Positions 9,476 through 21,610 of a DNA stretch of 64,000 nt are shown piece after piece (the first letter of the stretch is position 1; every line of letters begins with the position of its first letter). The DNA comes from Heterohyrax brucei (lineage: Eukaryota; Chordata; Mammalia; Hyracoidea; Procaviidae): positions 4,687,501 to 4,751,500 of the forward strand of contig CM053154.1 in the NCBI GenBank assembly GCA_028571685.1, read 5' to 3'. A program made the position numbers and the translations under genes. The notes beneath the pieces were generated by a model. That model worked only from the letters and a program-made list of their open reading frames with translations. It did no database searches and was not told the DNA's origin.

Positions 9476-9622
9476 AAGATGGCGAGACCCCATCTCATGG
9501 ACGTCAGACTTGTTAGGAGGGACCAGCCCCTAGAGAAGGACATCGTGCTTGGTAGAGGGTCAGTGAAAAAGGAGACCTTCCACGAGAAGGACAGACACAG
9601 CAGCTGTCACAGCAGAGTCACA
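9476..9622 (+). mobile_element. RTE LINE 3'-region fragment, sense
   Basis: 'gatggcgagaccccatctca', 'agaaggacatcgtgcttgg' and 'agggtcagtgaaaaaggaga' match the C-terminal coding end of the RTE LINE. It lies 45 bases from an oppositely oriented RTE fragment. Confidence 0.7.
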
Positions 9623-10534
9623 CACAGCAGTCAGTGTGAGAAAGGTGCAGGCCCCGGCCATCCTGTCCTGGGGTACCCGCTCTCGCCCCTAACAGAAGCG
9701 GCATGCAACAGTCAGTCACGGGGCCCTTCCCCCTCGTCTGTCCTGGTCAAGAAGCTCTGCCGTAAGTGTCCCTGCGGCTGACCCTGCTGCTCCTGGAAAC
9801 CCCAGCATCACAGCTACACCCAAGACACTGCACAAGACAAACTGACAGACAGACTGCCGGTGGAGCTGCAAAACCGGGTGCAGAGGGGCCAGCTGGAGGC
9901 TTCGAGCACGCCCCGGCTCCCATAAACGACAAACCTCATCCAGACTACTTATCAGCTCCCGCCACCAGCCTGGTTTAGGAAGCCAAATGGTCAATCTGCT
10001 TTTCTTTGTTTGTTCTGTTTTTCTAATAACCTGACTCCAACATCCTTTACTGACTTTGTTTCCGCTCCAAAGAGTGGATCTGGGAAATTCACATTCTTTC
10101 AAGACATTCAACACATTGTTAGTCAGATGACGCCTCCTCAGGGCAAATTCCCTGCAGGTTTCAGAATGCTCCCCAGTTCATCCATTCACTGGAGGCTGCC
10201 TGGTGAGGGATACGGGGAGTCACATCCCGCCCAGCCCAGGACAGGGGTTCACTCAGGGAGCCTGGTGCATCATGTGAATAGCCAGCATCCGCCTGGTGGC
10301 AAGGGAGTCCAGCCGCCTGCGTGAGAGTCCTGCATGGACCACTGTGCTGGGCAGCTGTGCACAGGGAGAATTCCAGGAAGGAGAATTCCACATTTTCCGG
10401 AAGCCTTCCCTTCTAGCTTCCTCCAGAGAGTGGTGCCTTATTCAGCTATGTAAGTTCCTTTTTCTAAACAAGGCACATCTTCCTAGAGAGGCTGGAGGCC
10501 TGGGGAAAGGAGGTCGAACACGCATCAGGAGCTT
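9623..10534. other. Single-copy interval, nothing recognised
   Basis: No repeat, exon or RNA gene recognised. The 132-residue minus frame 9716-10114 has no family resemblance. Confidence 0.5.
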
Positions 10535-10840
10535 GGGGGTTTGGGTTCGTGGAGGCATCCTCACCCTCCATGTAGGCGACCTGGGTTCAGTTCCCACTCA
10601 AGGCACCTCCTGCACAGCTGCCACTCATCAGCGAGGGCTCGGATGTCGCTTTAACACCAAACAAGTTTCAGCATAGCATCCAGACTAAGATGGACGAGGA
10701 GGAGAGGGCTGGTCATCTGCTTATGAAAGTCAGCCAATGAGAATCCTGTGCAATCTGCACCTGATGACGGGGACTCCTCGAGACTCAGTGGGGTTTTGTT
10801 CCTTTCTGCATGGGGGCCAACTCCTAGCAGCGGACAAGAG
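10535..10840 (+). repeat. Long composite SINE with RTE-like ends
   Basis: A 'gggttcagttccc' head is followed by 'gcgagggctcggatgtcgc', 'cagactaagatggacgagga' (the RTE 5'-end motif CAGACTAAGACAGA-GAGGA) and a tail 'tgcatgggggccaactccta' like the RTE/AfroSINE terminus. The structure is that of a non-autonomous element built from both ends of an RTE LINE. Confidence 0.6.
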
Positions 10841-12371
10841 CCAAGCATGTCAGAGTTGTCCACAAACACAGCGGAGCACCTCAGAAGGGGAACCAGAACT
10901 GGACACAGGGCTCAGGGGTCAGAAGCCACACTGGCCTAGGCCCTGGTTGGGGCAAAGCTGGTGTACTGAGGTCAGAGCCATGTCCCCCCAACTGGGGAGT
11001 CACCAGTCCCGCCCCCCATCCAGGCATCATAAGGCACCTCCAGGCGGGGTGATTCTGGGAGCTGCAGTCTCGTGAAGAGGATTCTACACCTGACCCTGTC
11101 CTCTTCCAGCTCCAGGACTAAATCTGGTCTCAGCCCCGCCTCTCCGCAGTCCCCATCCTGGGACTGCAGCCCGTGGGTCTGGCACCCCTCCAGCTGGGGT
11201 GCAGCCCATACTTCCAAACACACTCCTGTCATGCCTGCTATATCAATGCTCAATATGGGAGTCATTTAACTTCTTAATTTATAGCTGCAGTGACAACATT
11301 TTCAAAATGGTCATAAAATATTCCCCTTCTCCCTGAATCCGGGGTCTCAGAGCTCCACCTCAGGGATTCTGTGACTGGCAGGGGAGGCCAAGGATGTTTG
11401 ATGGCGCGTCACTGAGGGCACAGTGCCATCGCACTCTAAGGCAGGGACAGGAGGAATGAACACAGCCACACGCAACTACAAAGCTCCCAGCAGAAAGACA
11501 GCCCTGTCTTTCTCTATTTGCCATAACCATGATTGCTGTTGTTGCTTTGGGGTCTTTTTCATGTAAGAAAACATATGTGCACCTTTAAGGTTACTGAAAG
11601 CACACGCGTGATTATAGCTCACTGTTCACAGACAGGGGTCCGGGTGACACAGCCGTTAGGAACGACGGCTGCCCACCAAACGACTAGCATTTCTAATCCA
11701 CTAACTGCTCCCTAACTGTCACCTGCTCCCAGTTCTCCCGCCTGTCCAGTAGCAGCAAGGCCCTGCTCCTGGGGGTTACCAGCTGGCCCGAGACGGCTGT
11801 GTCACTCAGCCTGAAGACAGGGCTGTGGCTGGTCCCTTACTCTCGTTTCTCAGCTCGGGTGCATCCTTGCTCCCGGGCAGGTGACACTCACTGGAGGAAG
11901 CAGTAGTGATAGAGACGCGCCCTCCGAGGAAAGCCTGCCCGCAGCCCACGCCTGCTCCTGACGCCCACCTGCTGGAGGCAGCCAGCCCATGGGTAGCCTC
12001 TCTCCAGAAGCTCAGCCATTCCTCAAGGCTCCCTCTGCCTGCCCCCACAGCTGCCCCCCGTGGCCGTGACGATGGTTATGGCACGCTCTTCACAGCCGTG
12101 TCACGGGGTAGACATAGCCATCTGACCTGAGGATGGAGGCGCTGAACCTGGAGAGGCCAAGGATTCTGCCAGGCCTCTGGGTCTGGAGGAGGCGGTGTCC
12201 AGACTCAGCCGGCAATGGGCTTCCAGCTGCTGTCCGGGGCCCCTGCAGCAGAGTCCAGGTGACGCTGGCGACTCAGAGCTGAAAAGAACTCCCCCTACCC
12301 ACAGGAGGGAAGAACACAGATCTTAGTGAAAGCCGACACAGGAATGTGTATGCTGGCTTATTCATGAACAC
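10841..12371. other. Single-copy interval, no gene seen
   Basis: GC-rich with a short AT-rich patch at 11265-11330. Positions 11645-11720 vaguely resemble an eroded AfroSINE head (cacagccgttaggaacgacg) but too weakly to call. Confidence 0.45.
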
Positions 12372-12525
12372 AGAACCTTGTGGTGCAGTGGTTAAGAGCC
12401 ACAGCTGTCACCAAAAGGGCGACAGTTTGAATCCCCCACCACCTCTCGGAAACCCTCTGGGAAAGTTCTCCTCTGCCTATAGGGTCACTAAGAGTCAGAA
12501 TCAACTCTACGGTAGCAAGTTTGGT
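12372..12525 (+). repeat. AfroSINE
   Basis: A complete head (CCTTGTGGTGCAGTGGTTAAGAG) and end block (AGAGTCAGAATCAACTCTACGG) are present. It is a standard short-form copy. Confidence 0.9.
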
Positions 12526-13117
12526 TAGTTTTCTCTGATAAGTGTCCACCTTAAACAGACTCCCTCTTTTATTGAAGGCTTTACTGTAAAACAAGACCAT
12601 ATTAAGTCAACAATACAAATTGATTGAAGTTAATTAAATATACGACTTGCAAATCTGGGTAAGATATTGTGGAAGCAGAGAAAACTATTCTAAAGATGAA
12701 AGAATTTCCAAAAATTGTTATGGCCCGTCTTATCAACCTTGTCATGGAAAAGGGCAGGCACAGAACTGAGGAACAATTTGTGGTCAGGAAGGATTCTGTA
12801 CAGCACTGTCTTGAAGAACAATGGCAATAATTGCTGATTTACCCTGAAGCACAGCTCTAGTCTGGCCTTGGAAATCTGTTTCTTGGAACTGACTGCACAT
12901 AGATACTTCCTCATCTAAGACAAATCTAAAACATCACATCTAAGACAAATCAGTCCTTATCAGTTTATCTAGACCACTGTTTTACTCAGAGGTAACTTCT
13001 AGAAAGCAGTTTCCTCAAGACTCAGGTTTATAAAGGACAGCTAAGGGAAATGGCCCGGCTGGGTCACCCCAACTCCGTGGGCCCGAAATCTGGATTCCAG
13101 GAGAATTAAAACTTTCT
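12526..13117. other. AT-rich interval, unassigned
   Basis: No known repeat recognised. A short direct repeat (ACATCTAAGACAAATC-like, about 12915-12950) is present. It could be a very old interspersed element or single-copy non-coding DNA. Confidence 0.4.
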
Positions 13118-13350
13118 CCTTAGTGACATGTTGTCAGGAGGGCCCGGTCCCTGGAGAAGGACAGCATGCTTGCTAAGCAGACGGTCAGCGAGGACGAGGA
13201 AGGCCCTGCACTGCGTGCACTGACGCAGCGGCTGCCGCGACGAGCTCAAGCGTGATGACGGTGAGGGTGGGTGGGACCAGGCGGTGTCTCGTCCTGTCGT
13301 GCATATGGCCACCGTGAGTCAGAACTGACTCGACGGCACCCGACAACAGC
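13118..13350 (+). mobile_element. RTE LINE 3' end, sense
   Basis: 'catgttgtcaggagggcccg', 'ccctggagaaggacagcatg', 'acgcagcggctgccgcgacg' and the terminal 'actcgacggcacccgacaac' are the last ~230 bases of an RTE LINE. Upstream parts are absent. Confidence 0.85.
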
Positions 13351-13639
13351 CATCACCTTCCGCCGCGGGCAAACTCCCAACTCTGAGACAGGCCAGGAGG
13401 TGGGAGCCAGGCAAGCCCGCTTCTGAACCTGATGGTGCTGCAGTGACTGGCCGTGGAGCACCACGGACCACCCGGAGTCTGCATCCCTCCGCCTGTGCCC
13501 CCACTGTGCCTGGGGAATCAACCCTGGACACGATTTCCACAGCATCCTGGGATCTGGCACTGAACCTGGCTCCGTGAATCCAGTAGCAGGCAGGGTAGCA
13601 ACGAAGGGCGGCTGATTCAGTGCTAGGCGCACGGGAGAG

Positions 13640-13860
13640 GGAAGGAGGCACCCCCCGCTGCTAATGAGATTTATGGTAATAACGGTCAAAGCCTGACGGA
13701 AGAGATCCTCAGGCCTCAAAACCACGACAGCCACCTCTAATGGCTGTACCCGTGTCCTCCTCCTCCTCTGACACACACTGTGTGTCCTTTGTTAATTAAC
13801 AAAGAGGAAGCCTTTTAAAATCACAAATGTTTCACTGCAGGCAAAAGTCTCATGCCATCC
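13640..13860. other. Single-copy segment with two abutting palindromes
   Basis: Two perfect palindromes touch: 13770-13786 (8-bp arms GACACACA/TGTGTGTC with one central base) and 13787-13804 (CTTTGTTAATTAACAAAG). The second joins two inverted SOX/TCF-type words around a homeodomain-type TTAATTAA core. The surrounding DNA (ctgctaatgagatttatggt; ttttaaaatcacaaatgttt) resembles conserved non-coding DNA. A regulatory role is inferred. Confidence 0.4.
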
Positions 13861-15475
13861 AGCTCAAACTGGCATCTTGTGACAGACACCAATAAGATGC
13901 AGCTATGTCAGGGTCTTAGTGAGGAAGAGGACAGGGGAGACGGGGGAACGGGAGGCCCGACATCAGAGAAGGGGAGCACAGGGGGAAAGCCGAGCAGAAA
14001 AGGGAGGTGGGCAGCTCTGTTGTTAACCGGGGAGCCTCTCTGTCACTCCCTTCCCCCACCCTCTAACTCCACCCCTGTTTCTGAAAGGTCGGGACTGCTT
14101 CCAACGGGCCGTGGCTGAGTGGCTCCGTCACAGCCTAAGGGAACAGACTGGAAATGTTACAGTGGGCAAAAGCATCCCTCTGGCACGAGCAGGGACCAGG
14201 TAACATAGCAGGTCTTTCCCACTTCTGGGTTACAGAATGCTGCCTTCTGGTCTGCATTTGGAGATGCTGAGGGCCTGCTTCCAGAGTCCCAGGTGGTGAC
14301 TTTAGATGCTGAGGGCCTGCTTCCAGAGTCCCAGGTGGTGAATTTACCACCACAAAGCTCAGGAGCTGGTGCCATGGTCCCACATGACAGAGTCACCCAG
14401 GAACACCAGAACCTTCTGCCTCGCAGCGCCCACGATTCCCAGTCCTGCCGTGGTCACACAAACAGGAAACAGGCTTCCAACAGGGGCGGTCACCATCACA
14501 CCCAGGAAGGACAGTGGCTGTGGAAAGATGGCTGCTTCAGCCACCAGGGAAAGTGAAACAGGTTCCCTCATGAAGCCCACCATCACCCAGGCCAGCACTC
14601 CTTGCAGAGAACGCTGTCACTGGCTGAGCTGTCCCACGCTGCCTGAGAGCCGGTCCTCCCGCCTCCTGTCCCGTGTCTGCCGCGTTGGGGCCACACTTGT
14701 AGGTCCCCCTCATTATGATTTTGTGCAGCTTTTCACAGCAGAAGGAGAGAAGATTAGGGGACAAGCGAAGAACGCCAAAACCACTATAATGAAATTTTAA
14801 AATCGTAGAGTTCCTACTACTGATATTTTCCCAGCCTCCAAAAGCATGCAACACTGCTTTATCCCACAGCTGATCTACAATGTATATATATATTAAAATA
14901 CTTGGACACATTGAGCTGGAGCCGAGAACTGAGGTAACAGCCGCAGCAGCTGTGCACCACGGCCCCAACGCTGGGGTCCACATCCTTAATTGGTCACTTT
15001 GTCCAGCTGAGCAATGGGGGTGCCGGTCCGTTCCAGTCATTAAAAACTGCCCAAGTCTGTACCACTTTGAATCAGCTGCTTTCCTCCGATTCCATGTGGC
15101 TTTTAAGCCCCTGCCCGCCCAGCATCCTTGCCTCTGACTGGAAGCTTCTGGTCCTTTGATGAGGGCTTTGGATAATTTAATCAACTTTTCTCTGTACTCT
15201 CCAGAAGGAAGGAGCAGTCCGCTCACTTTGGGGGGGGGGGGTGCCGAGCTCGCACACGCCTTCCCGTTCTTAATAAGCCCCCTGAATGTGCCGGCGCGAC
15301 AGGGTGCTTATCTCAATTAATGCGGTAACGGCCCCACCATACAGAGCCAACAGGATCCCGAGAAAGAAAAGGCCACTGGAGCAGGGACCAAACGGAACAC
15401 CGGGATCCCCTTTGGGGCAGCAGACCATCGGTCTGGCTTTATTTGTAGCTTGTGAGTGTTTATTACAGCGTGTTT
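13861..15475. other. Single-copy interval with possible conserved segment
   Basis: No gene seen. 14790-15200 is AT-richer with 'cctttgatgagggctttgga' and 'aatttaatcaacttttctct', which could be regulatory. A 12-13-base G run lies near 15229-15241. The 229-residue minus frame 14537-15226 has no domain I recognise. Confidence 0.4.
14262..14345. repeat. 42-bp direct tandem duplication
   Basis: Two adjacent 42-bp copies (14262-14303 and 14304-14345) differ at a single position. High identity implies a recent event. 42 is divisible by three, so frames through it stay open. Confidence 0.95.
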
Positions 15476-15665
15476 GTTGTCACTAGTTGCCATCAGGTTG
15501 ACTCTGACTCAGGGCGACCCCCCATGTGCAGAGGAGAGCTGTCCGGGAGTTTTCAAGGCCATGACTTTTCAGAAGTAGGTGCCAGGCCTGTCTTCCGAGG
15601 CGTCTCTGGGTGACTGTAAACTGCCGGGCTTTCAGTTACTGGTTGAGCCCTTCACTGTTGGTGCC
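15476..15665 (-). repeat. AfroSINE, antisense
   Basis: 'gccatcaggttgactctgac', 'cagggcgaccccccatgtgc', 'gaagtaggtgccaggcctgt' and 'cgaggcgtctctgggtg' are reverse-complement SINE blocks, starting after 'tttgttgtca'. Confidence 0.85.
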
Positions 15666-15761
15666 ACACAAGGAAGCGCAAGGGACCTGGGAAAACTGAT
15701 GGAACTAAAGGTGGGGTGGCTGAAGCTCAGGCTCAGTACAGGCCCAGAGCTCCCTGCACCC

Positions 15762-15876
15762 CTGACCATGCCCCACGCTCCCCGGCACCCCTGACCGTGC
15801 CCCACGCTCCCCGGCACCCCTGCCCGTGCCCCACGCTCCCCGGCACCCCTGCCTGTGCCCCATGCTCCCTGGCTGG
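15762..15876. repeat. 29-bp minisatellite, four units
   Basis: Units of the form 'gaccgtgccccacgctcccc' plus 'ggcacccct' repeat about four times with few substitutions; the last is degraded. Confidence 0.9.
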
Positions 15877-17184
15877 GAGGGGGCTGAAGGGGCTGCTGCT
15901 GCTAGGGGTCTGCTTGGTGTAAGGCCCACAGGCTTCTTCCCTTCTTCTCCCGACAGAGGGGCCATTGTGCCTTCCCAAGGGCCATCCAACAGTCAAAAGC
16001 ATGTCAACAGCATTTCTGATTTTGCTGCATAATCCAGACAGGACACTGAGAATAAGTGTTTTTGTGCTTGCAAGACTTTCTGTCTTGGGGCCCGGTGCTG
16101 AGACAGCCACTTTGGGGACCACTGGGGCTGGTGGCTACAGATGAGAAGGGGGGTTTCCATTTCCAAGTCTGTAGCAAGGCCTGGGCAGCCAGCCTGGGTG
16201 TCTTTCTGCATCACAGACACAAAGAGACCTTGAAATCACTGACTTTGTAGAAAAGAAAAACAACACATCTTCCAGCCTAAGGTGGGCCCCTGAGACCCTG
16301 GGGACTGAGTTTGAGGGTGGCAGCCTCAACAAGAAGTGACTTCCTGTCTGCAGTGGTGGAAAGGCAGCACTGGGGACTGCGTTCCACAAAGAACTAAAAC
16401 CTTTCCAGCGTCAACCTCTGACAAATGCGGCTTCTCCATCTCTGTCCTGACATTTCCTGGCCCCCTAGAGAGGGTTTGATGTCATGCCTGTTCAGAGTAT
16501 TAGCTTGGGCCCAGTGGTGCAGAGGCTAATCACTCATTTCCAAGGGCCCCATCGGCTTGGTGCACCAGGTGGGCAGGCACAGAGCTTTTCAGGGGAACCA
16601 GGAGCGTAAGGACACCGGACCCGCCCAGGTGGAGGCTCACTTGTTAGAAGGCCACCTGGATCCCTTGGTTCGCTTGTTGTGAGTGTGACGGCCCCCTCTC
16701 CTGTGGCCCTGAAGCAGAAAAGTGGGAAGGTGGGGGGGTGGGGAGACAGATAGGGTTAGGACTGAGAGGGGCTTCACCAGGAAGGAACACTGGGGACACG
16801 AATGCTACACAGATATGGACACATTATCCAGAGGAACAAACAAAGAGCAGGAGGCTGGGGAGAGAAAGCCGGTGGGCCATGGCACCAGAATCTCAGCCCT
16901 GGAATTCCTACAGGACCTAGAACCCAAGGCAGGGCTCTGAAGCAAATCCCACCACCAAGGCAAGGCTTGAGCAGGTCCTCAGAGTCAGACGGCTCACATG
17001 TGTCAACAGTGCTCTGCTCGAGTGTACCGTGATGATGGCGTCATCATCTGCGGGAAGGACCACATGTTGGTACGTCGCGCCGGGCTCTGCTCAAAGCACT
17101 TCCCGTCAGTTGTTCTGGCAATCTCCACAGCAAGAGATGAGGTTGGCAATGTTGTCATCACACCAGGCTGACACGTGAGGACAG
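15877..17184. other. Single-copy interval, nothing recognised
   Basis: GC-rich DNA; no exon or RNA gene recognised. Around 16505-16560 there is an eroded SINE-like head (cccagtggtgcagaggctaa). Confidence 0.45.
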
Positions 17185-17362
17185 AGTGCCTGCGTGGCGT
17201 AGCTACGCACCAACTGCTAGAGGTTGGCGGCTTGAACCCACGCAGAGGTGCCTGGCAAGAGAGCCCTGGCCATCTGTTTCTGAAAGTCACAGCCTTGAGC
17301 AGTTCTACTCCTCACACACAGGGTGGCTGGGAGCTGGAATCAACTCGCTAGCAACTCATGAA
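17185..17362 (+). repeat. AfroSINE
   Basis: Head 'gcctgcgtggcgtagctac', B-box-like 'ggcggcttgaaccca' and end 'ggagctggaatcaactcgct' are in order. Confidence 0.85.
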
Positions 17363-17499
17363 AGCAATAGACATGAGAAGAGAGGTGCAAGAGCTTAGTG
17401 CTGCAATCAGGGACCCTGCCCTCCAGCCACCACCGGAAGCATTCGGCTCCACCCACCTACACTATCTTCTGAAAAGAATCTCTGGCTTTCGTGCATTAA

Positions 17500-18418
17500 C
17501 CACTGTCACTGCTGTTAGACGCTCTCACGTCAGCTCTGACTCACAGCCTCCCTACCTACAGCAGAACAAAACGCCGCCTGTTCCTGCGCCATGCTCACGG
17601 TCCCTGTGGCGCTTGAGCGCACTGCTGAAGCCGCGGAGCCTGACCACATCACTGAAGGTGTACGTCTTCTTGGCCGACCCTCTGCTGTACCAAGCGTAGT
17701 GTCCTTCTCCAGGGACTGGTCTCAACTGATAGGGCATGCAAAGTGCAGGAGAAGAAGTCCCACCATCCTTGCTTCTTGGGAGCATCTTGGCTGCCCTTGT
17801 TCCAAGACGGGCCTGTTCATTTATCTGGCAGTCCGCAGTATATTCAGTACTCTTCACCAACACCATGATTCAAAGAGGCTGATTCTTCTTCAGTCTTCCT
17901 CAGTCAGGGTCCAGTTTTTGCATGCAAACTAGGTGACTGAAGACACGGCTTGGGTCAGGCGTACTTGAGTCCCCAAAGTGACTTTGTTCCTTTTTCACAT
18001 TTTAAAGAGGTCTTTTGCAGGAGATCTGTCCCCAGTGAAATATGTCGTTTAATTTCTCGGCTGTTGCTTCCGTGAGCCTTGACTGCAGATCCAAGCGAAG
18101 TGAAACCACTGACAACGTCAGTCTCTTCTCTGCTAATCACAGCGTTGTTTACTGGGCCAGTTGTGAGGAGCTTTGTTTCCTTGATGCTGAGGTCCAATCC
18201 ATACTGAAGACTGATCTTTGATCTTCATCAGTGTTTCAAGTCCTCTCACTTTCATCAGCTGGGTTGTACCATCTGCGAGACTCAGAGTCTTCCTCCAACC
18301 CTGATGCCCTGTTCTTCTTCATACAGTCCAGAGTCTCAGATTATTTGCTCAGCCTAGAGATGGAAAAGGTACAACCCTGAAGTACACGTTTCCTGATTTT
18401 AACCCATTACGATGCTGA
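17500..18418 (-). mobile_element. RTE LINE, ~0.9-kb 3' part, antisense
   Basis: Read on the minus strand, this covers the RTE terminus, the C-terminal coding region and part of the reverse transcriptase. Landmarks on the plus strand include 'ccagggactggtctcaactg', 'attttaaagaggtcttttgc' and 'tgatgccctgttcttcttca'. Stops and indels break all frames. It is flanked by two sense AfroSINEs. Confidence 0.88.
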
Positions 18419-18454
18419 TGAATACCCTTCACAGCTCATCAAAAGGATGGAAAT

Positions 18455-18600
18455 TCGAGGCCACCCAGAGCCTCCTTGGCAGAAAATCCTGGTGATCTAC
18501 TTCCCCAAATGTGGCTGCTGAAAACCCTATGGAGAATGGTTGTCCTCTGACACACGTGGGGTCACCGTGACTCAGAATCCACTCCACGGCCTCCGGTTCC
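18455..18600 (+). repeat. AfroSINE, head-truncated
   Basis: 'attcgaggccacccagagcc', 'ggtgatctacttccccaaat' and 'gtgactcagaatccactcca' follow AfroSINE order. Confidence 0.8.
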
Positions 18601-18769
18601 CGGAGCTGTGGAGCTCCAGGCCTCGCTCTGCTGCTGCCACGTCCCAAGAGCTGCCCTGTTCTGTCGCCTGCATCCTCCAGCTCAGCCCTGCTGGGGCCAG
18701 GGCTGGTTTGGTGGTAGGAGTCTCTCCTTCCCTGCAGGAGACCTGAACACCTGACACCACCACGTTTGT

Positions 18770-18905
18770 TTGTGAAGACTCATGTGTCACTGTGATGCTG
18801 GACGGCTGTCAGCGGAGCTCCCAGACTAAGACAGATGAGGAAGAAAGGCCTGGAGACCCACCTCTGAAGATCAGACCAGGGAAGGCCCACGGAGCACAGC
18901 AGTCC
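18770..18905 (+). repeat. Composite RTE-derived SINE fragment
   Basis: 'gtgatgctggacggctgtca' and 'cagactaagacagatgagga' match the 5'-end motif of the RTE LINE and of the composite SINE seen at 10535-10840. Confidence 0.6.
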
Positions 18906-21610
18906 AACCCCCAGCTGGCCGTCAGTATGCCTCAGAGCCTGGCAGCCCTTGGTTTCACCACACACGGGTGCTGTGACTCCAGGTCTGACCGGCCGACAGC
19001 CAGCAGCAGCCACAGTGACAGCCACAACCACGGTGCAGCTTGGAGCCTGCAGAGCCACCGTCTTGTCACACCTTGTCACACCTCTCCCGGCCTGGCAGGA
19101 AGGTGGTTTATCTGTTGTCACCTGAGTGCTGTGGTTCCCCGTCCTCTGGGTTCGCGAGTGAAGACAAGAGCAGCATCTCAGCCTCTGTTGGGGGCCCTGC
19201 TCCTCTCCCCAGGTCTCTCCTGGCTAACTTCCCGCAGCAGTGGGAACGAAAGGCAGGAAGAGCCACTGTCCGCCCTGTCCCTCAGAAGGTGGGTGCCAGG
19301 GTCACGCTGACTTGGTGATTCTACGGACAGCTAGCCTGCTGGTGTGCTGTTCTGGGCGCCCGATGTCAGTTTGGAAAGAAAGTGATGGGTTTTCCAGAAA
19401 ATAGGAGCCAGGCGAAGAGTGGACACAGAAGCAGGCCCTCCTGACCAGGAGCAGAAATGGCCACCATCCGCATCTTTGCTGGACCAACACCTTCAGCCTG
19501 GGATGGCCCTGTAAGGGCTTGGCTACCCATCCAGGACACGGTCGCTACTGGGCCACCTCCCAGGGATCCCAGCACACTGGCCCCTGCTCTCTGCGGGATT
19601 TCCTCCCAGAGTCCCAGAGCTTCGGGGAACCAGTGGCTGTACTCCATGAGGGCAGGCAGTTGTCCCTCAGCCTCTCGGGAGACAGTGCCCGGGGGCTGGT
19701 CTGGGGCTGTTCCACCCCCACAGCTGGATGAGGCTGTGTGTCTTCCTGCTCCGAGGTTCTGTATGTCCACCACATCTGGGCCATCACCTCCCCTAGCACC
19801 CAAATGCAGAAAGTGCAGCTCCAGGCACCCACAGACACACCAGAGCCCTGCAGCCCACAGCCTGCACCCCAAACACCCTCCAGAAGGGTGAGTGCGAGCC
19901 TCCCACGCTGCCGGGTCCCCATGTGGTCGGAGGTCTGTGCCCACGTCCCAGGCCCTCCGACTGTGGAACCGTCAGTCCTGCAGGTCACCGGGACGGCAGC
20001 TACAGCCATGGCTGGCTCTGAGAAGCCAGGAGAGCAGAGGCGTTGTCCACCTCGCCCTGCTCACGGGCCCCAAGTATGGTGACACTGACTGTCTCGGGGT
20101 GGTGGGGTCCTGCTGGCCACAGAGAGCTTACACCTTCCCTTACGTCCTAAGTCAGCACATCCTGCCACACCTTTTTTATTCGCCGAGAAAGGACTTCACA
20201 TGAGCATACCTTGCTCCTCTCCGGTGCTGAATTCCCACAGAGCTGAGTCCGCGCGAACTGATGAGGTGTGGAGTGATGGAGGGGGTGCTGATATCAGCAC
20301 AGGGGTCCGCGCCTTCCACTCACCAGCCTGTGAACTTGGCCCAACACTTGGCCCTTCGGAGGCCCTGTTCCCTGACAGGGTAGCCACGAGACTTAGTGAG
20401 ACCCTGTGAGTGACTGTTTTGTGTAATGAGGGGGAAGAGGAAGAAGTTGTTAGGCTGCAGACACCACCCAGTCCTCCTGCCTCGGGTCTCCTCTCCTGCG
20501 GCCTGGGCCCTGCTGCTCCCTGACAGCCCCCAAGGGAGCTCCCACCCACCCAGTGAGACTTCGCACCCTGGACGCCGCCCCAAGTTCCCTGTCTCTTGGC
20601 ACTCAGGCCCAGGAACCCCGCTAGCCGGCATCTCTGTCCTACTTCCCTTCATCTTCTGCCCGGGTCACGCTGCCTCTTGGGACTCCTGCCCACCACTGTC
20701 CGTATGCTCTGGGGTCTGTTCCTCAGCCTCCCGACTTGTGTGCCTGGGTGCCCCCACCCAGCTGCTTAGCTGTGCTCTCAGCCACCTGCTGAGACCACCA
20801 GCGTCCAGACCCTCTGCCCGGTGCTGCCTCACTCTGCCTGCTTCCAGAAATGGAGAAAGTAGAAGCTACAGGTTGAGTTCCCCAAGGCCCGTGGCATCAG
20901 TGGCTGAAACCCACAGCTTTTATTCTCTCATTGACTAAGGTCCAGAGCTGGGTTGACCATGTGACCAATCCATTAGGGACCCAAGTTCCCGCTACCTTTC
21001 ATCTCTCTCTTTACAGTCCTAGGCTTCCATTCGCAAACTCACCTCATGGTTCAAAATGGCTGCTGCTGTGCCAACCTTTGTGTCCACATCCCAATCAGCC
21101 GAGAAAGGAAAGGAGAAATAGAAAGCCCAGGCAGGGTCAGCAGTCTTCCCCAAATCCCTCCTAGCACTGCTGCTTGCATTTCACTGCCCGGAAGAGGCCA
21201 GCCCCTAGCTGCAAAGGGGTCCGGAAAAGAGTCTTCTAGCAAGGCACATGGCCACTCAAAATAAAGTCTAGATTCTATTACTTCAACCAAAAAGAGAGTG
21301 AAATGGCTAGCGGGTGGCATTTAACCATCTCTCCCACATTTGCTCAGGGTCACCCCTGACCTGTGAGCACGCACCCCACCTGAGTTTACCTGACTCCAAA
21401 GCCCAGACTGGTGACCTCAGTCTCCCTATCCCATGCCACAGGTAAGAGGCCCACCCAGGCCTGTCGCCCAGCCCACTGTGGACCTGCTCACCTGCCCCAC
21501 GTGCCAGGTGCTCCACTCCTACCCTTGCAGCCAGGAAGCAGACAGCAAGTATCCCCTCGCAGAAGCCTACCAGCAGCCTGGTACCGCATGGGGTACCTTA
21601 CACAGACCAC
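18906..21610. other. GC-rich single-copy interval, no gene seen
   Basis: About 2.7 kb with several long frames on both strands (e.g. 18792-19310, 19366-19944, 20426-20938) that overlap each other and show no domain, so they look like high-GC chance frames. The end (about 20930-21270) has the look of an old interspersed repeat that I cannot name. Confidence 0.4.

Noticed and set aside
11645-11720. AfroSINE-like head
   Set aside because: Similarity limited to a few words; too weak to annotate.
14537-15226. 229-residue frame on the minus strand
   Set aside because: No recognisable domain or exon structure, low-quality composition and overlap with AT-rich non-coding sequence; single-exon genes of this size are rare.
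17031-17048. Short GATGATG/CATCATC inverted repeat with a CRE-like centre
   Set aside because: Only 7-bp arms; expected by chance in a 64-kb window.
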